A DNA stretch of 30,578 bases from Prorocentrum cordatum (Eukaryota > Sar > Dinophyceae > Prorocentrales > Prorocentraceae), in the NCBI GenBank assembly GCA_963575745.1, contig CAUYUJ010018867.1:122501-153078 (forward strand). Direction: 5' to 3'. The notes under the pieces are model-generated. The model saw only the letters and a program-made list of their open reading frames with translations, ran no database searches and had not been told where the DNA came from. This document shows, in pieces, positions 15,238 to 24,734 of the stretch (position 1 is its first letter; each line of letters starts with the position of its first letter). The position numbers were made by a program, and so were the translations under genes.

Positions 15238-15478
15238 TCGATGCATTCTCCCGTGCCCCTCCCGTGCCCCTCCCGTGCCCCTCCTCCCGTGTACCTCCCG
15301 TGTCCCTCCTGCCCCTCCTCCCGTGTCCTTCCCGTGTCCCTCCCGCGCCCCTCCCGTGTCCCTCCCGTGTCCCTCCCGCGCCCCTCCCGTGTCCTTCCCG
15401 TGCCCCTGTGCCCCTCCCGTGCCCCTCCTGCCCCCCCCGTGCCCCTCCCGCGCACCCCCCGTGCCCCCTTGTCTTGCG
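15238..15478 (+). repeat. Pyrimidine-rich CCCTCCCGTG repeats
   Basis: Short C/T-rich words (CCCTCCCGTGTC, CCCTCCCGTGCC, CCCTCCCGCGCC) of 10-15 bp repeat up to the assembly gap. ORFs through it are Pro/Ser/Arg low complexity and are not genes. Confidence 0.85.
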
Positions 15479-15578
15479 NNNNNNNNNNNNNNNNNNNNNN
15501 NNNNNNNNNNNNNNNNNNNNNNNNNNNNNNNNNNNNNNNNNNNNNNNNNNNNNNNNNNNNNNNNNNNNNNNNNNNNNN
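15479..15578. other. Assembly gap, 100 N
   Basis: Exactly 100 unresolved bases, a typical placeholder size. The true gap length is unknown. It lies between a pyrimidine-rich array and a tandem repeat, so missing sequence is likely repetitive. Confidence 0.98.
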
Positions 15579-15752
15579 CCAGAACTCCATTCCTGGGCAT
15601 GATTTTGAATGCCCGGAGCCAACTGTAGGCCACTTCGTGGTCTTCGAGTTCCCAGAACTCCATTCCTGGGCATGATTTTGAATGCCCGGAGCCAACTGTA
15701 GGCCACTTCGTGCCTCTCGACTTCCCAAAACTCCCATGCCTGGGCTTACATT
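15579..15752 (+). repeat. 73-bp tandem repeat, cut by the gap
   Basis: Two nearly identical 73-bp units start with CCAGAACTCCATTCCTGGGC at 15579 and 15652, and a third, diverged partial unit starts at 15725. The array probably extends into the gap on its left. Confidence 0.88.
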
Positions 15753-15759
15753 CAGCAGG

Positions 15760-16750
15760 GGCAAGAGCACGACGAGGGGGAGACGAGCAGACCAGGAGGA
15801 CAGGGCGAGCAGGAGCAGGACGAGGAGAAGGAGAAGCAGGAGAAAGAAGGACGAGCAGGAGGAGGAGAGGGACGAGAGCAGGAGGAGGAGGAGGAGGAGG
15901 AGAGAACACCAGGAGGAGGAGGACGAGCAAGACGAGGAGGACGAGAACGAGGGCGACCAGGAAGAGGAGGAGGAGGAGGAGGAGGGGAGGGGGAGGACTA
16001 CCAGGAGGAGGATGAGGAAGAGGAGGAGAAGGAGGAGGAGGAGGAGGAGGAGGAGGAGGAAGAGGAGGAGGAGGACGAGGAGGAGGAGGAGGAGGACGAG
16101 GAGGAGGAGGGGGGGGGAGAGCACCAGGAGGAGGAGAACGAGGACCACCAGGAGGAGGAGGAGGAGGAGGAGGAGGAGGAGGAGGAGGAGGAGGAGGGGG
16201 AGAGAACATCACGAGGAGGAGGACGAGCAAGACGAGGAGGACGAGAACGAGGGCGACCAGGAAGAGGAGGAGGAGGAGGAGGAGGGGAGGGGGAGGACTA
16301 CCAGGAGGAGGATGAGGAAGAGGAGGAGAAGGAGGAGGAGGAGGAGGAGGAGGAGGAGGAGGAGGAAGAGGAGGAGGAGGACGAGGAGGAGGAGGAGGAG
16401 GAGGACGAGGAGGAGGAGGGGGGGGAGAGCACCAGGAGGAGGAGAACGAGGACCACCAGGAGGAGGAGGAGGAGGAGGAGGAGGAGGAGGAGGAGGAGGA
16501 GGAGGAGGAGAGAGCACCAGGAGGAGGAGGACGAGCAAGACGAGGACGACGAGAACGAGGACGAGCAAGAGGAAGAGGAGGAGGAGGAGGAGGAGGAGGA
16601 GGAGGAGCAGGAGAAAGAGGAGGAGGAGGAGGGGGAGGAGGAGGAGGAGGAGGAGGAGGAGGAGCAGGAGAAAGAAGACGAGCAGGAGGAGGACGAGGAC
16701 GAGCAGGAGGAGGAGGAGGAGGACGAACAGGAGGGGAGGGCGGCCGGCTG
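15760..16750 (+). repeat. GGA-rich polypurine tract with ~300-bp higher-order repeat
   Basis: The + strand is almost all purine, built of GGA/GAG triplets. A longer unit recurs: AGAGAACACC at 15901 and AGAGAACATC at 16201 open blocks matching for most of 300 bp, including GACGAGCAAGACGAGGAGG and an interior ACTACCAGGAGGAGG. A third, diverged block begins near 16510. Six frames give Arg-, Glu-, Gly-, Ser-, Leu- or Pro-rich shadow ORFs. None looks like a gene. Confidence 0.9.
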
Positions 16751-16783
16751 CCCCGAGTCGTGCGCACAAGGGCTCTGAGGAAG

Positions 16784-17137
16784 GCTCCCTAAGCTCGAGA
16801 CGCTTTGAATACTTTGTAGTTTCCTCGTAGCTTCCTTTCCATGCCTTTGTAGCTTCCACGCACTCCTGCGTCGCCAAGTTTCTTCTTGCAGCGTCCTTGT
16901 CGTGTCGCGGGGTGCGTTTGCGTCACTTCGGTGTTGCTGCGCCTTGAGACGTGTCTCTGCGCTCCCTAAGCTCGAGACGCTTTGAATACTTTGTAGTTTC
17001 CTCGTAGCTTCCTTTCCATGCCTTTGTAGCTTCCACGCACTCCTGCGTCGCCGAGTTTCTTCTTGCAGCGTCCTTGTCGTGTCGCGGGGTGCGTTTGCGT
17101 CACTTCGGTGTTGCTGCGCCTTGAGACGTGTCTCTGC
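16784..17137 (+). repeat. 177-bp tandem duplication
   Basis: Copy one (16784-16960) and copy two (16961-17137) start GCTCCCTAAGCTCGAGACGC and appear to differ at a single base (GCCAAG versus GCCGAG). Within and after them, looser words of about 48-52 bp (TGCAGCGTCCTTGTCG, TGCAGCGTCCTCGTCG) recur to about 17300, so the duplication arose in an older degenerate array. Confidence 0.9.
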
Positions 17138-18105
17138 TGCTTCTTCGTCCCATCGGGGAGTCCAGCGTCACCGAATTTGTTCCAGTATTGTGCTTGTCGT
17201 TCCAGGTCGTGCGTACGCGCGCAGAATGTTTCTCTGCAGCGTCCTCGTCGCATCAGGATGTCCAGCGTCGCAGAATGCATCCTTGTAGCGCCTCTTCTTC
17301 CAGGGCGACGTGGTCCTGAGTCGCCGCGGACGACTCGCCGCGGACGGTTCCATTCGATTCCACGGGCGATCGTGCGCATGTAGTTTGCCACGCGCCTGCG
17401 CGCGCGGAGAGGGCCTGGGCGCCCTGTCGCCTGCGGGCGACCGCGCGGGTTAGTCCCCGCAAAAGCCAAAGAGGGCATTTCCACACGCCGGGGAAAGCCT
17501 AAAAGGGCTTTCGTCTGCCTGATCCTCCCCCCCTCTTTCCTTCTCTTCTTTCATCGAAGTCAGAACCCCCGCCCCCTATGACGTCCTCCGCTGGCCTGGG
17601 TGGTCTACTCAGGTCGCGGAGGGGGATAGGGGGGGGGTCGTTGCCACGGCTGGTGCCTCGATTTCACGACGGGGAGGGGGGGGTGCACCGTTCCCTCGGA
17701 TGGGCACATCCCCCCCTCCAAGGGCCTCCGAGCCCTCCCTCTCCGTCCTTTTCTTCTCCCTTATCCTTCCCTCCCTCGCGGTTTTCGAAGCCTTTGGCGT
17801 CTCCGCCCACCACAGCGGGGATCTCGACCCCCCAATGGGATTCGTGGAGCGGGGGGGGCCTTGAGAAGCGAAACATTTCTTGGGGCGGGGCCACACAGCA
17901 CACACATCACATCCATCGAGTCACGCACACATACAGCAACACGCTTTCTCGACTCCACAGGGGGGGTGCTTCGTGGAGGCATCACTTGTAACTTTGCAAT
18001 TCTGTAATCATTGCCGTTCTGGTTCAAAGAACTTGGATTGCAGGAGTTCGCGGCAAAAGCGAGCCTTGTCCGCATCCGCTCAACCAGTCTCACCGTGCCG
18101 TGCAC
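17138..18105. other. Intergenic DNA upstream of the RPA-like gene
   Basis: The first 160 bp continue the degenerate 48-52-bp repeats. The rest is GC-rich, with C or G runs (17640-17720) and a C/T-rich stretch near 17700-17780. An ATG-started open frame at 17578-17991 is Pro/Ser/Gly low complexity without a domain. No promoter element is recognisable; dinoflagellate promoters usually lack a TATA box. Confidence 0.5.
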
Positions 18106-18122
18106 GGTGCTTCTCAGCCTGT
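18106..18122 (+). repeat. GGTGCTTCTCAGCCTGC motif, 5' of the RPA-like gene
   Basis: This copy (16 of 17 bases) lies 41 bp before the ATG of the RPA-like gene, in presumed leader sequence. It is the leftmost copy in the window. Confidence 0.7.
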
Positions 18123-18162
18123 GTCACTGTGCGCTCCACGGTGATCCTCCGGGTGAGCTACC

Positions 18163-20055
18163 ATGGCTGCTGCTGCAGAACAGCCGACGTCTCCACTGGG
18201 TTTTCTCACGAAGAGCAGCGCCAAAACCCAAGACTTCCTTGTCCGAGTATACAAGCCCAGGGAGATCAAGTACTCGTACAAGAGCAGGAACAATGGCCAG
18301 CTAGTCCATGCAAACCGATTCACATGCATTCTGCTTGGCACAGACTCAGAGCACTATTGTGAGGCCATCCTCAAAGGAACTCCAGCAGAAGTCCAAGCTG
18401 CTCTGAAAAAGTTCCCTCCGATGACGGCGTGGAAACTCTCCAGCGTCGGCCTGGACAGTCGGCAGCAGGACGCTTTTGTGCATACGTCTGTTCGTGTCGT
18501 GGTCGACCTCAAGCGCACAACCTGCAGTCCAGTGCTCAAAAGCTCTCCGGAGGAGACCTCCTTGGCATCGGCGCCGGCTCCAGCGACTACAGTGGCAGAC
18601 ATGATGAACATCAAATCGCAGCGTTGCTTCGATGTCATGGCTGTGGTTCATTCTGTTTCAGAAACCCGCACTCCCGCTGGCCACCCTCCAGTGGCAAGTG
18701 TACATCTGGTCGACGGCACACAGACGAGTAACTCCAAGACAGCGGAGGCTGTGATTGCAGTCTGGGGATCCACCAACATAGAGCTTTGTCGCTCTCACAA
18801 AGGACAACCGCTGCTGTTTCTCAACGTGGCGGGCAAATTCGACGGCAAACTGGAGCTGAACTTGTCGCAAGATCGCGTGGTGGATTCCGCATGCTCTTGT
18901 CCCAGAATGACTCAACTACACGACTTAGCAGCCACTCAAGACTTCGCGATGGACCGGGAGCAGCTGACCACCGCTCATGCGGGTACTTGGGATCCAGACC
19001 AGGCTTCGCAGATTCTCACCGGAGAAGCACTCCTCTCCTGCTGTGCCTTTTTGGCTATGGCGTCGGATGATCCGAATGCAAACTTGCCACTCTTGTTGCA
19101 GGTCAATGGGATGAGGCTTGAGGAACCGGAGCCAGCCGACTCTGTGGTGGAGAACACAGGCGAGCGCGTGTTCTTTACGACTACTGCTCGTGATTTCAGT
19201 GGCTCGTGCAAAGTCGGCGTATCACAAGCGGCAGCCTTCGCCTTGACTGGCATTGACAGCATGCAAGAATTCAAAAAAGTTCACGACGAGAAAGCTATCT
19301 CCTTCCCTCCACTGAGCAATTGTCGCATCATACGACGCGTGCGCAATGTGGCTGCGAATGCACAGGATGACACACCTCAACGGACTTTCGTCAACACGAC
19401 TGTGGTGGCCGTTTCACCGCTTCAGATATCGCACGCCCCGAATACGTCTTACAATGTCGTCTTGGAGATCCTGAAGCAGTGCCGCGAGAGCCAGGATGCA
19501 ATGCTCGCGGCACAGCTCTCTGAGATACGGTCTTGCCCCTTCTACGGCATGCGCGTGCAGTACTCACCAGCGGGTGGAGGGGGTGACGCTTCTCAGCTTA
19601 CCCGGAACTGCCACTTGGCAGTCGTTCTCGTTCGTACCACGCAGAAGTCTCGGTGCGTATCCACTGCGGCTGGCTTCGTCGTGTCCACACCAGGTGTCAC
19701 GGACGCTTCTGACGGTGAGTCTTCCCACTCAGTGACGATTCACGGACACTGCTCAGTTGACAACTTGCTCTCGTTCAAAATGGATCCGCCCAACCGAGCG
19801 AAGCACAGAGTCTGCTTGTTGCTCATTACTGGCTGTTCAAAAGACGGCATGACGGTGCACAGCGTGACCCACATTGACGACTCCGTCGTGTCTGAGGCGC
19901 AGTACTTCATTAAAAAATTGAGAACACTGGGGATGCGCACAGAGCTTCAGCAATCAGGCGAGCATAAGCGGATGAATGAGTGGAGCACGACGCCGGAATC
20001 CGCCAAGAAGTGCCGCATTCTTGAAAGCCACCCCTCAGGAGAAAGCTTGAGGTGA
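18163..20055 (+). CDS. RPA70-like ssDNA-binding protein (Helitron-associated)
   Basis: 630 aa from ATG 18163 (context CCATGG) to TGA 20053-20055, without an intron. At least two OB folds are suggested. The first is at about residues 80-125 (KFPPMTAWKLSSVGL, then VRVVVDLKRT). The second is at about 150-250 (CFDVMAVVHSVSETRT, VHLVDGTQT, AVWGSTNIELC, FLNVAGKFDGKLELNLSQDR), matching the DBD-B layout of replication protein A large subunits. A third, weaker region covers the C-terminal third. Plant Helitrons are known to carry RPA-like genes, and the RepHel gene lies 0.7 kb downstream on the same strand. The likely role is to bind the displaced single strand in rolling-circle transposition. A cellular RPA paralogue is the alternative. 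A partial GCTTCTCAGC motif lies inside at 19588-19597. Confidence 0.7.
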   Translation: MAAAAEQPTSPLGFLTKSSAKTQDFLVRVYKPREIKYSYKSRNNGQLVHANRFTCILLGTDSEHYCEAILKGTPAEVQAALKKFPPMTAWKLSSVGLDSRQQDAFVHTSVRVVVDLKRTTCSPVLKSSPEETSLASAPAPATTVADMMNIKSQRCFDVMAVVHSVSETRTPAGHPPVASVHLVDGTQTSNSKTAEAVIAVWGSTNIELCRSHKGQPLLFLNVAGKFDGKLELNLSQDRVVDSACSCPRMTQLHDLAATQDFAMDREQLTTAHAGTWDPDQASQILTGEALLSCCAFLAMASDDPNANLPLLLQVNGMRLEEPEPADSVVENTGERVFFTTTARDFSGSCKVGVSQAAAFALTGIDSMQEFKKVHDEKAISFPPLSNCRIIRRVRNVAANAQDDTPQRTFVNTTVVAVSPLQISHAPNTSYNVVLEILKQCRESQDAMLAAQLSEIRSCPFYGMRVQYSPAGGGGDASQLTRNCHLAVVLVRTTQKSRCVSTAAGFVVSTPGVTDASDGESSHSVTIHGHCSVDNLLSFKMDPPNRAKHRVCLLLITGCSKDGMTVHSVTHIDDSVVSEAQYFIKKLRTLGMRTELQQSGEHKRMNEWSTTPESAKKCRILESHPSGESLR

Positions 20056-20773
20056 GCTTTCTCCTGTCTTGTCAGCGATGCTTCTCAGCTTGCTGGACAT
20101 GGCAAGCATCTTTGTCTTGCGCCTTGCGGGATGCCAACTAGGTTTGCCTCAAACATATCGTTTGGTAGTTTCGTTGTTTATGCGGTGCTTCTCAGCCTGC
20201 ACTATTTACTGTTGTGGCGTCTGGTGCACGAATAGTGTTTGCGGCCTGCATTCCTCCTCAGCCTGCCCTGGCTCCCTTGAGAGTGCCTGCACAGAGTTTC
20301 GGTCTGTGCTCACGTTGCCCAACGGATTCATTCACCTTCGCCCGCGGTGCTTCTCAGCCTGCACTTCCTTTGCTACAAGCGCCTGTTCTGCAGTCGTTCA
20401 CAGTGTCTCGTTTACAGAGAATTTCGGTGTTTGAAAAACAAAACAATTCTGCATGTGTTTCTGTGGAATCTAAATCAGGTCATGGCCGTGCTTCATTGCA
20501 AGACAACCCCCATGTTCGTAGCAGTGTCGAAATCAGACGTCGTTGAGTTATAAAAGCGTTGATAGCAGTGTCTCGTTTTCAAACGCCTCATTGTATATCA
20601 ACTCTGGCTGTGCCTCATTTCAAGACACCTTCCATGTGCGTAGCAGTGTCGGTATCAGAGGTTCCTCCACAACGAATTTCCCTCATCACCATCATCATGA
20701 TCAAGTTCTCCCTAGCCATGTTGCCTCGAGCTATCCTTACAAAGGAACTTTCCAGCACCCACTGTACACAGTA
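20056..20773 (+). other. RPA-RepHel intergenic region with motif and repeat copies
   Basis: This holds copies of the 17-bp motif (20077, 20184, 20346, partial at 20250), a diverged 122-bp duplication (20489-20540 versus 20611-20662), and one unit of the 33-bp minisatellite (20557-20579) that fills the RepHel intron. An open frame runs into the RepHel from 20543, but begins with TTG, so it is not taken as coding before 20774. Confidence 0.6.
20077..20362 (+). repeat. Noncoding cluster of the GGTGCTTCTCAGCCTGC motif
   Basis: Copies at 20184-20200 and 20346-20362 match all 17 bases. The copy at 20077-20093 (GATGCTTCTCAGCTTGC) has two changes, and a partial CCTCCTCAGCCTGC lies at 20253-20266. 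All are on the + strand outside any gene, so the motif is not simply a codon pattern of the RepHel. Confidence 0.85.
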
Positions 20774-23700
20774 ATGCCGCGGCATGCTGGTAGCTCTCGG
20801 TCTGGGCGCCATGCTCCTGACGTTTCTGCACCCAACAGCGGTGCTCCTCAGCCTGCTGCAGTGAGCAGTGCCCCTCCTCAGCGTGCTGTGTTGAACGGTA
20901 CTGTCCAAAGGATTGTTGACCTGGTGAAGGAGTTCGGTCGTATACCGAGGCGAAAGAAAGGAACGTCCGAGGAAGTACGAGCTGAAAACAAGTTGGCCAA
21001 ACGTTTCTCCGACCACCGCGACAGCATTCCTAATGACGTTATGTTAGAGTTGCAAGCCCTCGAATGCGCCACGCCTTCAGAGTCAGCCGCTGTCAGCGCT
21101 GCCCTTCAGCGTTCTGATGCTCCTGACGTTTCTGCACCCAACAGCGGTGCTCCTCAGCCTGCTGCAGTGAGCAGTGCCCCTCCTCAGCGTGCTGTGTTGA
21201 ACGGTACTGTCCAAAGGATTGTTGACCTGGTGAAGCAGTTCGGTCGTATACCGATGCGAAAGAAAGGAACGTCCGAGGAAGTACGAGCTGAAAACAAGTT
21301 GGCCAAACGTTTCTCCGACCACCGCGACAGCATTCCTAATGACGTTATGTTAGAGTTGCAAGCCCTCGAATGCGCCACGCCTTCAGAGTCAGCCGCTGTC
21401 AGCGCTGCCCTTCAGCGTTCTGCATTAAGCGGATCTCTGCAAACGCTCGTCGAGGACGTGAAGCAGTTCGGTCGTATACCGATCAGAAATCATGGAACGT
21501 CTGAGGAAGCACGAGCCGAAAACAACTTGGCCAAACGTTTCCTTGAACACCGCGAGAGCATTCCTGGTGACGTGATGTTGGAATTGCAAGACCTCGAGGA
21601 GTCACGCGCCGTCAGCGCTGCTGCTCAGCGTGCTGCAACCGAGGAGTTCAAGCGGAAGCAGAAGACCGATGAGCTCCTGCAGCAGGTGCGCGAATTCGGC
21701 AGCTGGCCGAAGGAGAGCGCTCAACGCCCGCTTGCAGAGCGGCAGTTGGCTTGGCACATCCGAAAAACACGGAAGGCCAAACATTTCTCACCGGAGCAGG
21801 AGGCCGAGCTTCAAACTCTGCAGCGGGCGGATACGAAGCCCGTCGGGCTCATGCAGCAGACGAAGATCGAGGAGGTCATGCAACAGGTGCGAGACCTCGG
21901 CCGCTTTCCGAAGGAGTCCGCCGGGCGTAGTGTTGCAGAGCGGCAACTAGGCTGGCTAGTTCGGAAAGCACGGAAGGCCAAGCAGTTCTCCCCGGAGCAG
22001 GAGGCCGAGCTCCAGGCCCTCCAGCAGTTGGAGACCGATGACACAACAGCGACTCGCATCGCGGAGGCGGAGGCCCTCCCAAACCCCATGGAAGGGTTCG
22101 CTGACGAGGCGCAGAACAGGATCGACCAGGACCTGCTGATGCTGGAGAGTGGCATCCGGACCAAGGCAATCCTGCGGCGCCTTGCCGTCTACAAGGAGCT
22201 GGTGTCCAGCCGCGGTGCTACTCAGCCCGCGCAGCTCAAAGAATTCGTACAGCGGTACGCGGAGCGGGTGCGCAGGGCGTCGGCCGCTTCCGCGGGGAAG
22301 ACCTGCTACGTTCCCGGCGGTGAGGTGGAGGGGGGCCAGCTGCGCGTCTTCTCCGCCCGCCCCGTCATGACGGGGCCGCTCGTGTGCCAGCTCTGCGAGT
22401 GCGACTTTCTTACAGAGGAGGACTTTGCGCGGCACAAGCAGCAGGGCCACGCGGGCGAGGCGGAATACCGCAAACGGGTGCTGTTCCTGATGACAGAGGC
22501 CGGCTGCAGGCCGATAGCCGCCCAGGAGAAGAGGATCATGGTGCAGAATTTTGCTCACTTCCAGCAGTTCTGTCACCCGGGCAGCAAGGGCAACCGCTTC
22601 TCGGGCGGCGAGGCGGTGCCCCGATGCGAGGCAGCCTGCGTAGTCTGTGCGCAGAAAGACTACCTGGAGCACCGCCACAAACTGAGCCTGTTTGGGGCAG
22701 TGCCGGAGGAGCGTGTCTTTGAGCACTGCGCCGACTCAGCAAGCGATCGTGATGACCTATCCGATGGCGAGGCAGATGCTCCACCCAAGCGTGCTCTGGT
22801 GAAGCACCGCGGGGTGTACTACTTGCAGTCCCCGGAGCTCGTGCAGAAGCTCCTGGACGTGGACAGGTACAGGCAGCGGTGGCCACTGATCCCGTGTGAA
22901 CAGCTGCACGCGTCCAGCGTTCAGCATCCGGAGCACCCAGAGTGGCGGTGGCTGCTGCACTCCCGCCGAGTCCCTGTGGTTGCACCACCAGAAGCAACGG
23001 CGGGAACCTGCGGTGCTTCTCAGCCTGCTGCCGACAAGTCCGGCGGAGCTTCTCAGCCTGCGGACGAGAGGCCTCCGTGCGCAGGGGTGGGAGATGCCAA
23101 CGCGTTGGTGTGGGTTTGTTGGGATTGCCTCAATGACCTGTGCGCCAAGAAACCGAAGATGCCGTTAAACGCCCTGGTCAACGACAACTGGATCGGCCGG
23201 GAGCTCATGCTCGTCCGCAACGCTTCGAAAGCTACTAAGATGCTGGCGTCCCTTGGCCGATGCTGTTGGAAGCAAGTCCGCCTCGGCAAGGGCGCCCCGG
23301 ATGTCCAGCAGAAAGGCATCTCGGGCAACACTATCCTCTTCGCCCAGCCCACGGCGCAAATCCCGACCATGGAGCTGCCCCCGGAGCAGGGCGCGCTTGT
23401 GGACTCTCTGAACATCGTTTTCTCGGGCGCCGCGCACAAACTCCACAAGGCGTACTGGGCAACAGTCAAGCGCGGCGAGTATATGCAGATCGTGAGGGAG
23501 CGCAAGCTGCAGTGCGCAACCTTTTCCGAGGTATCCGTCCGGGAGGATGTTGCCCCGACACGGTTGCCGGAGGACGGCGTGCCAGACCACATCGAAGCCT
23601 GTCTGCAACCAGTGGACGGTGTGGACAAAGCCCCGGTACGTCTGTTGGGGCCAGCATCCAGGGCGCCGGAAGTGGGCAGAGACGACGAGGCGGGAGACGA

Positions 23701-24217
23701 GTCTGACGAGGAGACAGAGACAGACAAAGACGGAGAAGCAGCAGAACAGCCTGACATGGCCTACCTGCATGAAAATGTGGCAGAGGTCACAGTTGCAGTG
23801 GATCCAGTGCATGACATCGCTCCAGTCCGAATGATGCAAGCGCTGCAAGGCACGCTGGTGGCGCTGCAGGAGCAGGCAGCACGCATCGCCAAGAACGAGG
23901 TGACACCGACAGTGGCAGACAGCAGCGGTGCTCTTCAGCCTGTTGCCGACGAGGGCGGCAGGCATACGATGCGCAGCATGGTTCTCGATGTACAGAGTGC
24001 TGCTCGTTCGTTCGACGAGCGAGCGCAGGTGGTGCTGGAGAAAGCGCAAGCAGGAGCAGACGCGTGCAGAGCTGTGGGCCCGCACTCCTTATCGGTGCCT
24101 ACGCAGAAACCCTTGAGTTCTTTCGACAGCAGGTCTTGGCCGGCGTGCTACACAGAGTTCTGGTTCGGGGACGGCGCGCCGAACCTCGAGCGGGAGCGGC
24201 CCATGCTGTTCGAACAG
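20774..24217 (+). CDS. Helitron RepHel, exon 1 (repeats, zinc finger, DUF6570-like)
   Basis: The first in-frame ATG is 20774 (MPRHAGSSRSG); the frame is open to 24925, but recognisable protein ends at LFEQ (24217). The N-terminal third has about five repeats of ~60 residues (IVDLVKEFGRIPRRKKG, LAKRFSDHRDSIPNDVM; later LLQQVREFGSWPKESA), loosely like helicase-associated repeats. A C2H2 finger CQLCECDFLTEEDFARHKQQGH lies at 22385-22450, followed by a Cys/His cluster (CEAACVVCAQKDYLEHRH). The part at 23110-23520 (CWDCLNDL, MPLNALVNDNWIG, GNTILFAQ, LNIVFSGAAHKL) resembles DUF6570 of Helitron-type RepHel proteins. YTEFWFGDGAPNLERERP then leads into exon 2. The 17-bp motif is embedded in frame at several sites. 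Confidence 0.72.
20811..21422 (+). repeat. 306-bp in-frame tandem duplication in RepHel
   Basis: Copies 20811-21116 and 21117-21422 encode 102 residues each. They differ at few bases, for example GAGG/GCAG near 20927 and CGAGGCG/CGATGCG near 20950, changing Glu to Gln and Arg to Met. A more diverged third unit follows to about 21640. Each copy carries the 17-bp motif (20840, 21146). Confidence 0.92.
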
Positions 24218-24734
24218 GTCTTCCCCAGGAATACTACTTATGCTACCAGTGTTGATAGTGGAGTCGATCCATTGATAGCAGTGTGTCGTTTGGACCTACA
24301 TGTGTTGATAGCAGTGTCTCGTGGAGGCCTACATCCATTGATCGCAGTGTCTTGTTTGTACCTACGTGCGTTGATAGCAGTGTCTCGTTTGGACCTACAT
24401 GTGTTGATAACAGTGTCTCGTTTGGATCTACACCCACTGATACCACTGTCTCGTTTGGACTTACATGTGTCGATAGCAGTGTCTCGTTTGGACCTACACA
24501 TGTTGATAGCAGTGTCTCGTTTGGACCTATATCTATTGATAGCATTGTTCCGTTTGGACCTACATGTGTTGATAGCAGTGCCCCGTTTGGACGTACATGC
24601 GTTGATCGCAGTGTCTCGTTTGGACCTACATGTGTTGATAGCAGTGTCTCGTTTGGACATACATCCGTTGAACGCAAAGTTGCGTTTGGACCTACATGTC
24701 TTCATAGCAGTGTCTCGTTTCTTCGTCCTTCGAG
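24218..24734 (+). other. GT-AG intron filled by a minisatellite
   Basis: GT at 24218 follows codon CAG, and AG at 24733-24734 precedes GTC GCA CGG CGC. Removing 517 bp joins LFEQ to [13 protein letters not shown] in phase 0, linking two different frames. The pentamer AGGTC occurs at both junctions (24216-24220 and 24733-24737), so the cut position is ambiguous and the intron is flanked by a 5-bp direct repeat. Both parts are typical of one continuous RepHel protein. Confidence 0.75.
24243..24725 (+). repeat. 33-bp minisatellite array, about 14 units
   Basis: Units read like GATAGCAGTGTCTCG then TTTGGACCTACATGTGTT. They vary at several positions and are nearly constant in length. Since 33 is a multiple of three, at least four frames stay open across the array (for example DLHVLIAVSRL), which makes exon 1 appear to run on to 24925. 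Confidence 0.93.

Noticed and set aside
15160-16767. 535-aa minus-strand Pro/Ser-rich frame spanning the gap
   Set aside because: It crosses 100 N and consists of repeat translation, with no domain.
15682-16830. 382-aa Arg-rich open frame
   Set aside because: It is a translation of GGA/GAG triplets in a polypurine repeat; every frame gives a different homopolymer-like product.
17578-17991. 137-aa ATG-started open frame
   Set aside because: Low-complexity Pro/Ser/Gly, no domain, in C/G-run intergenic DNA.
24243-24725. CRISPR-like array (regular 33-bp repeats)
   Set aside because: Units are contiguous without distinct spacers, in a eukaryotic gene; it is a minisatellite.
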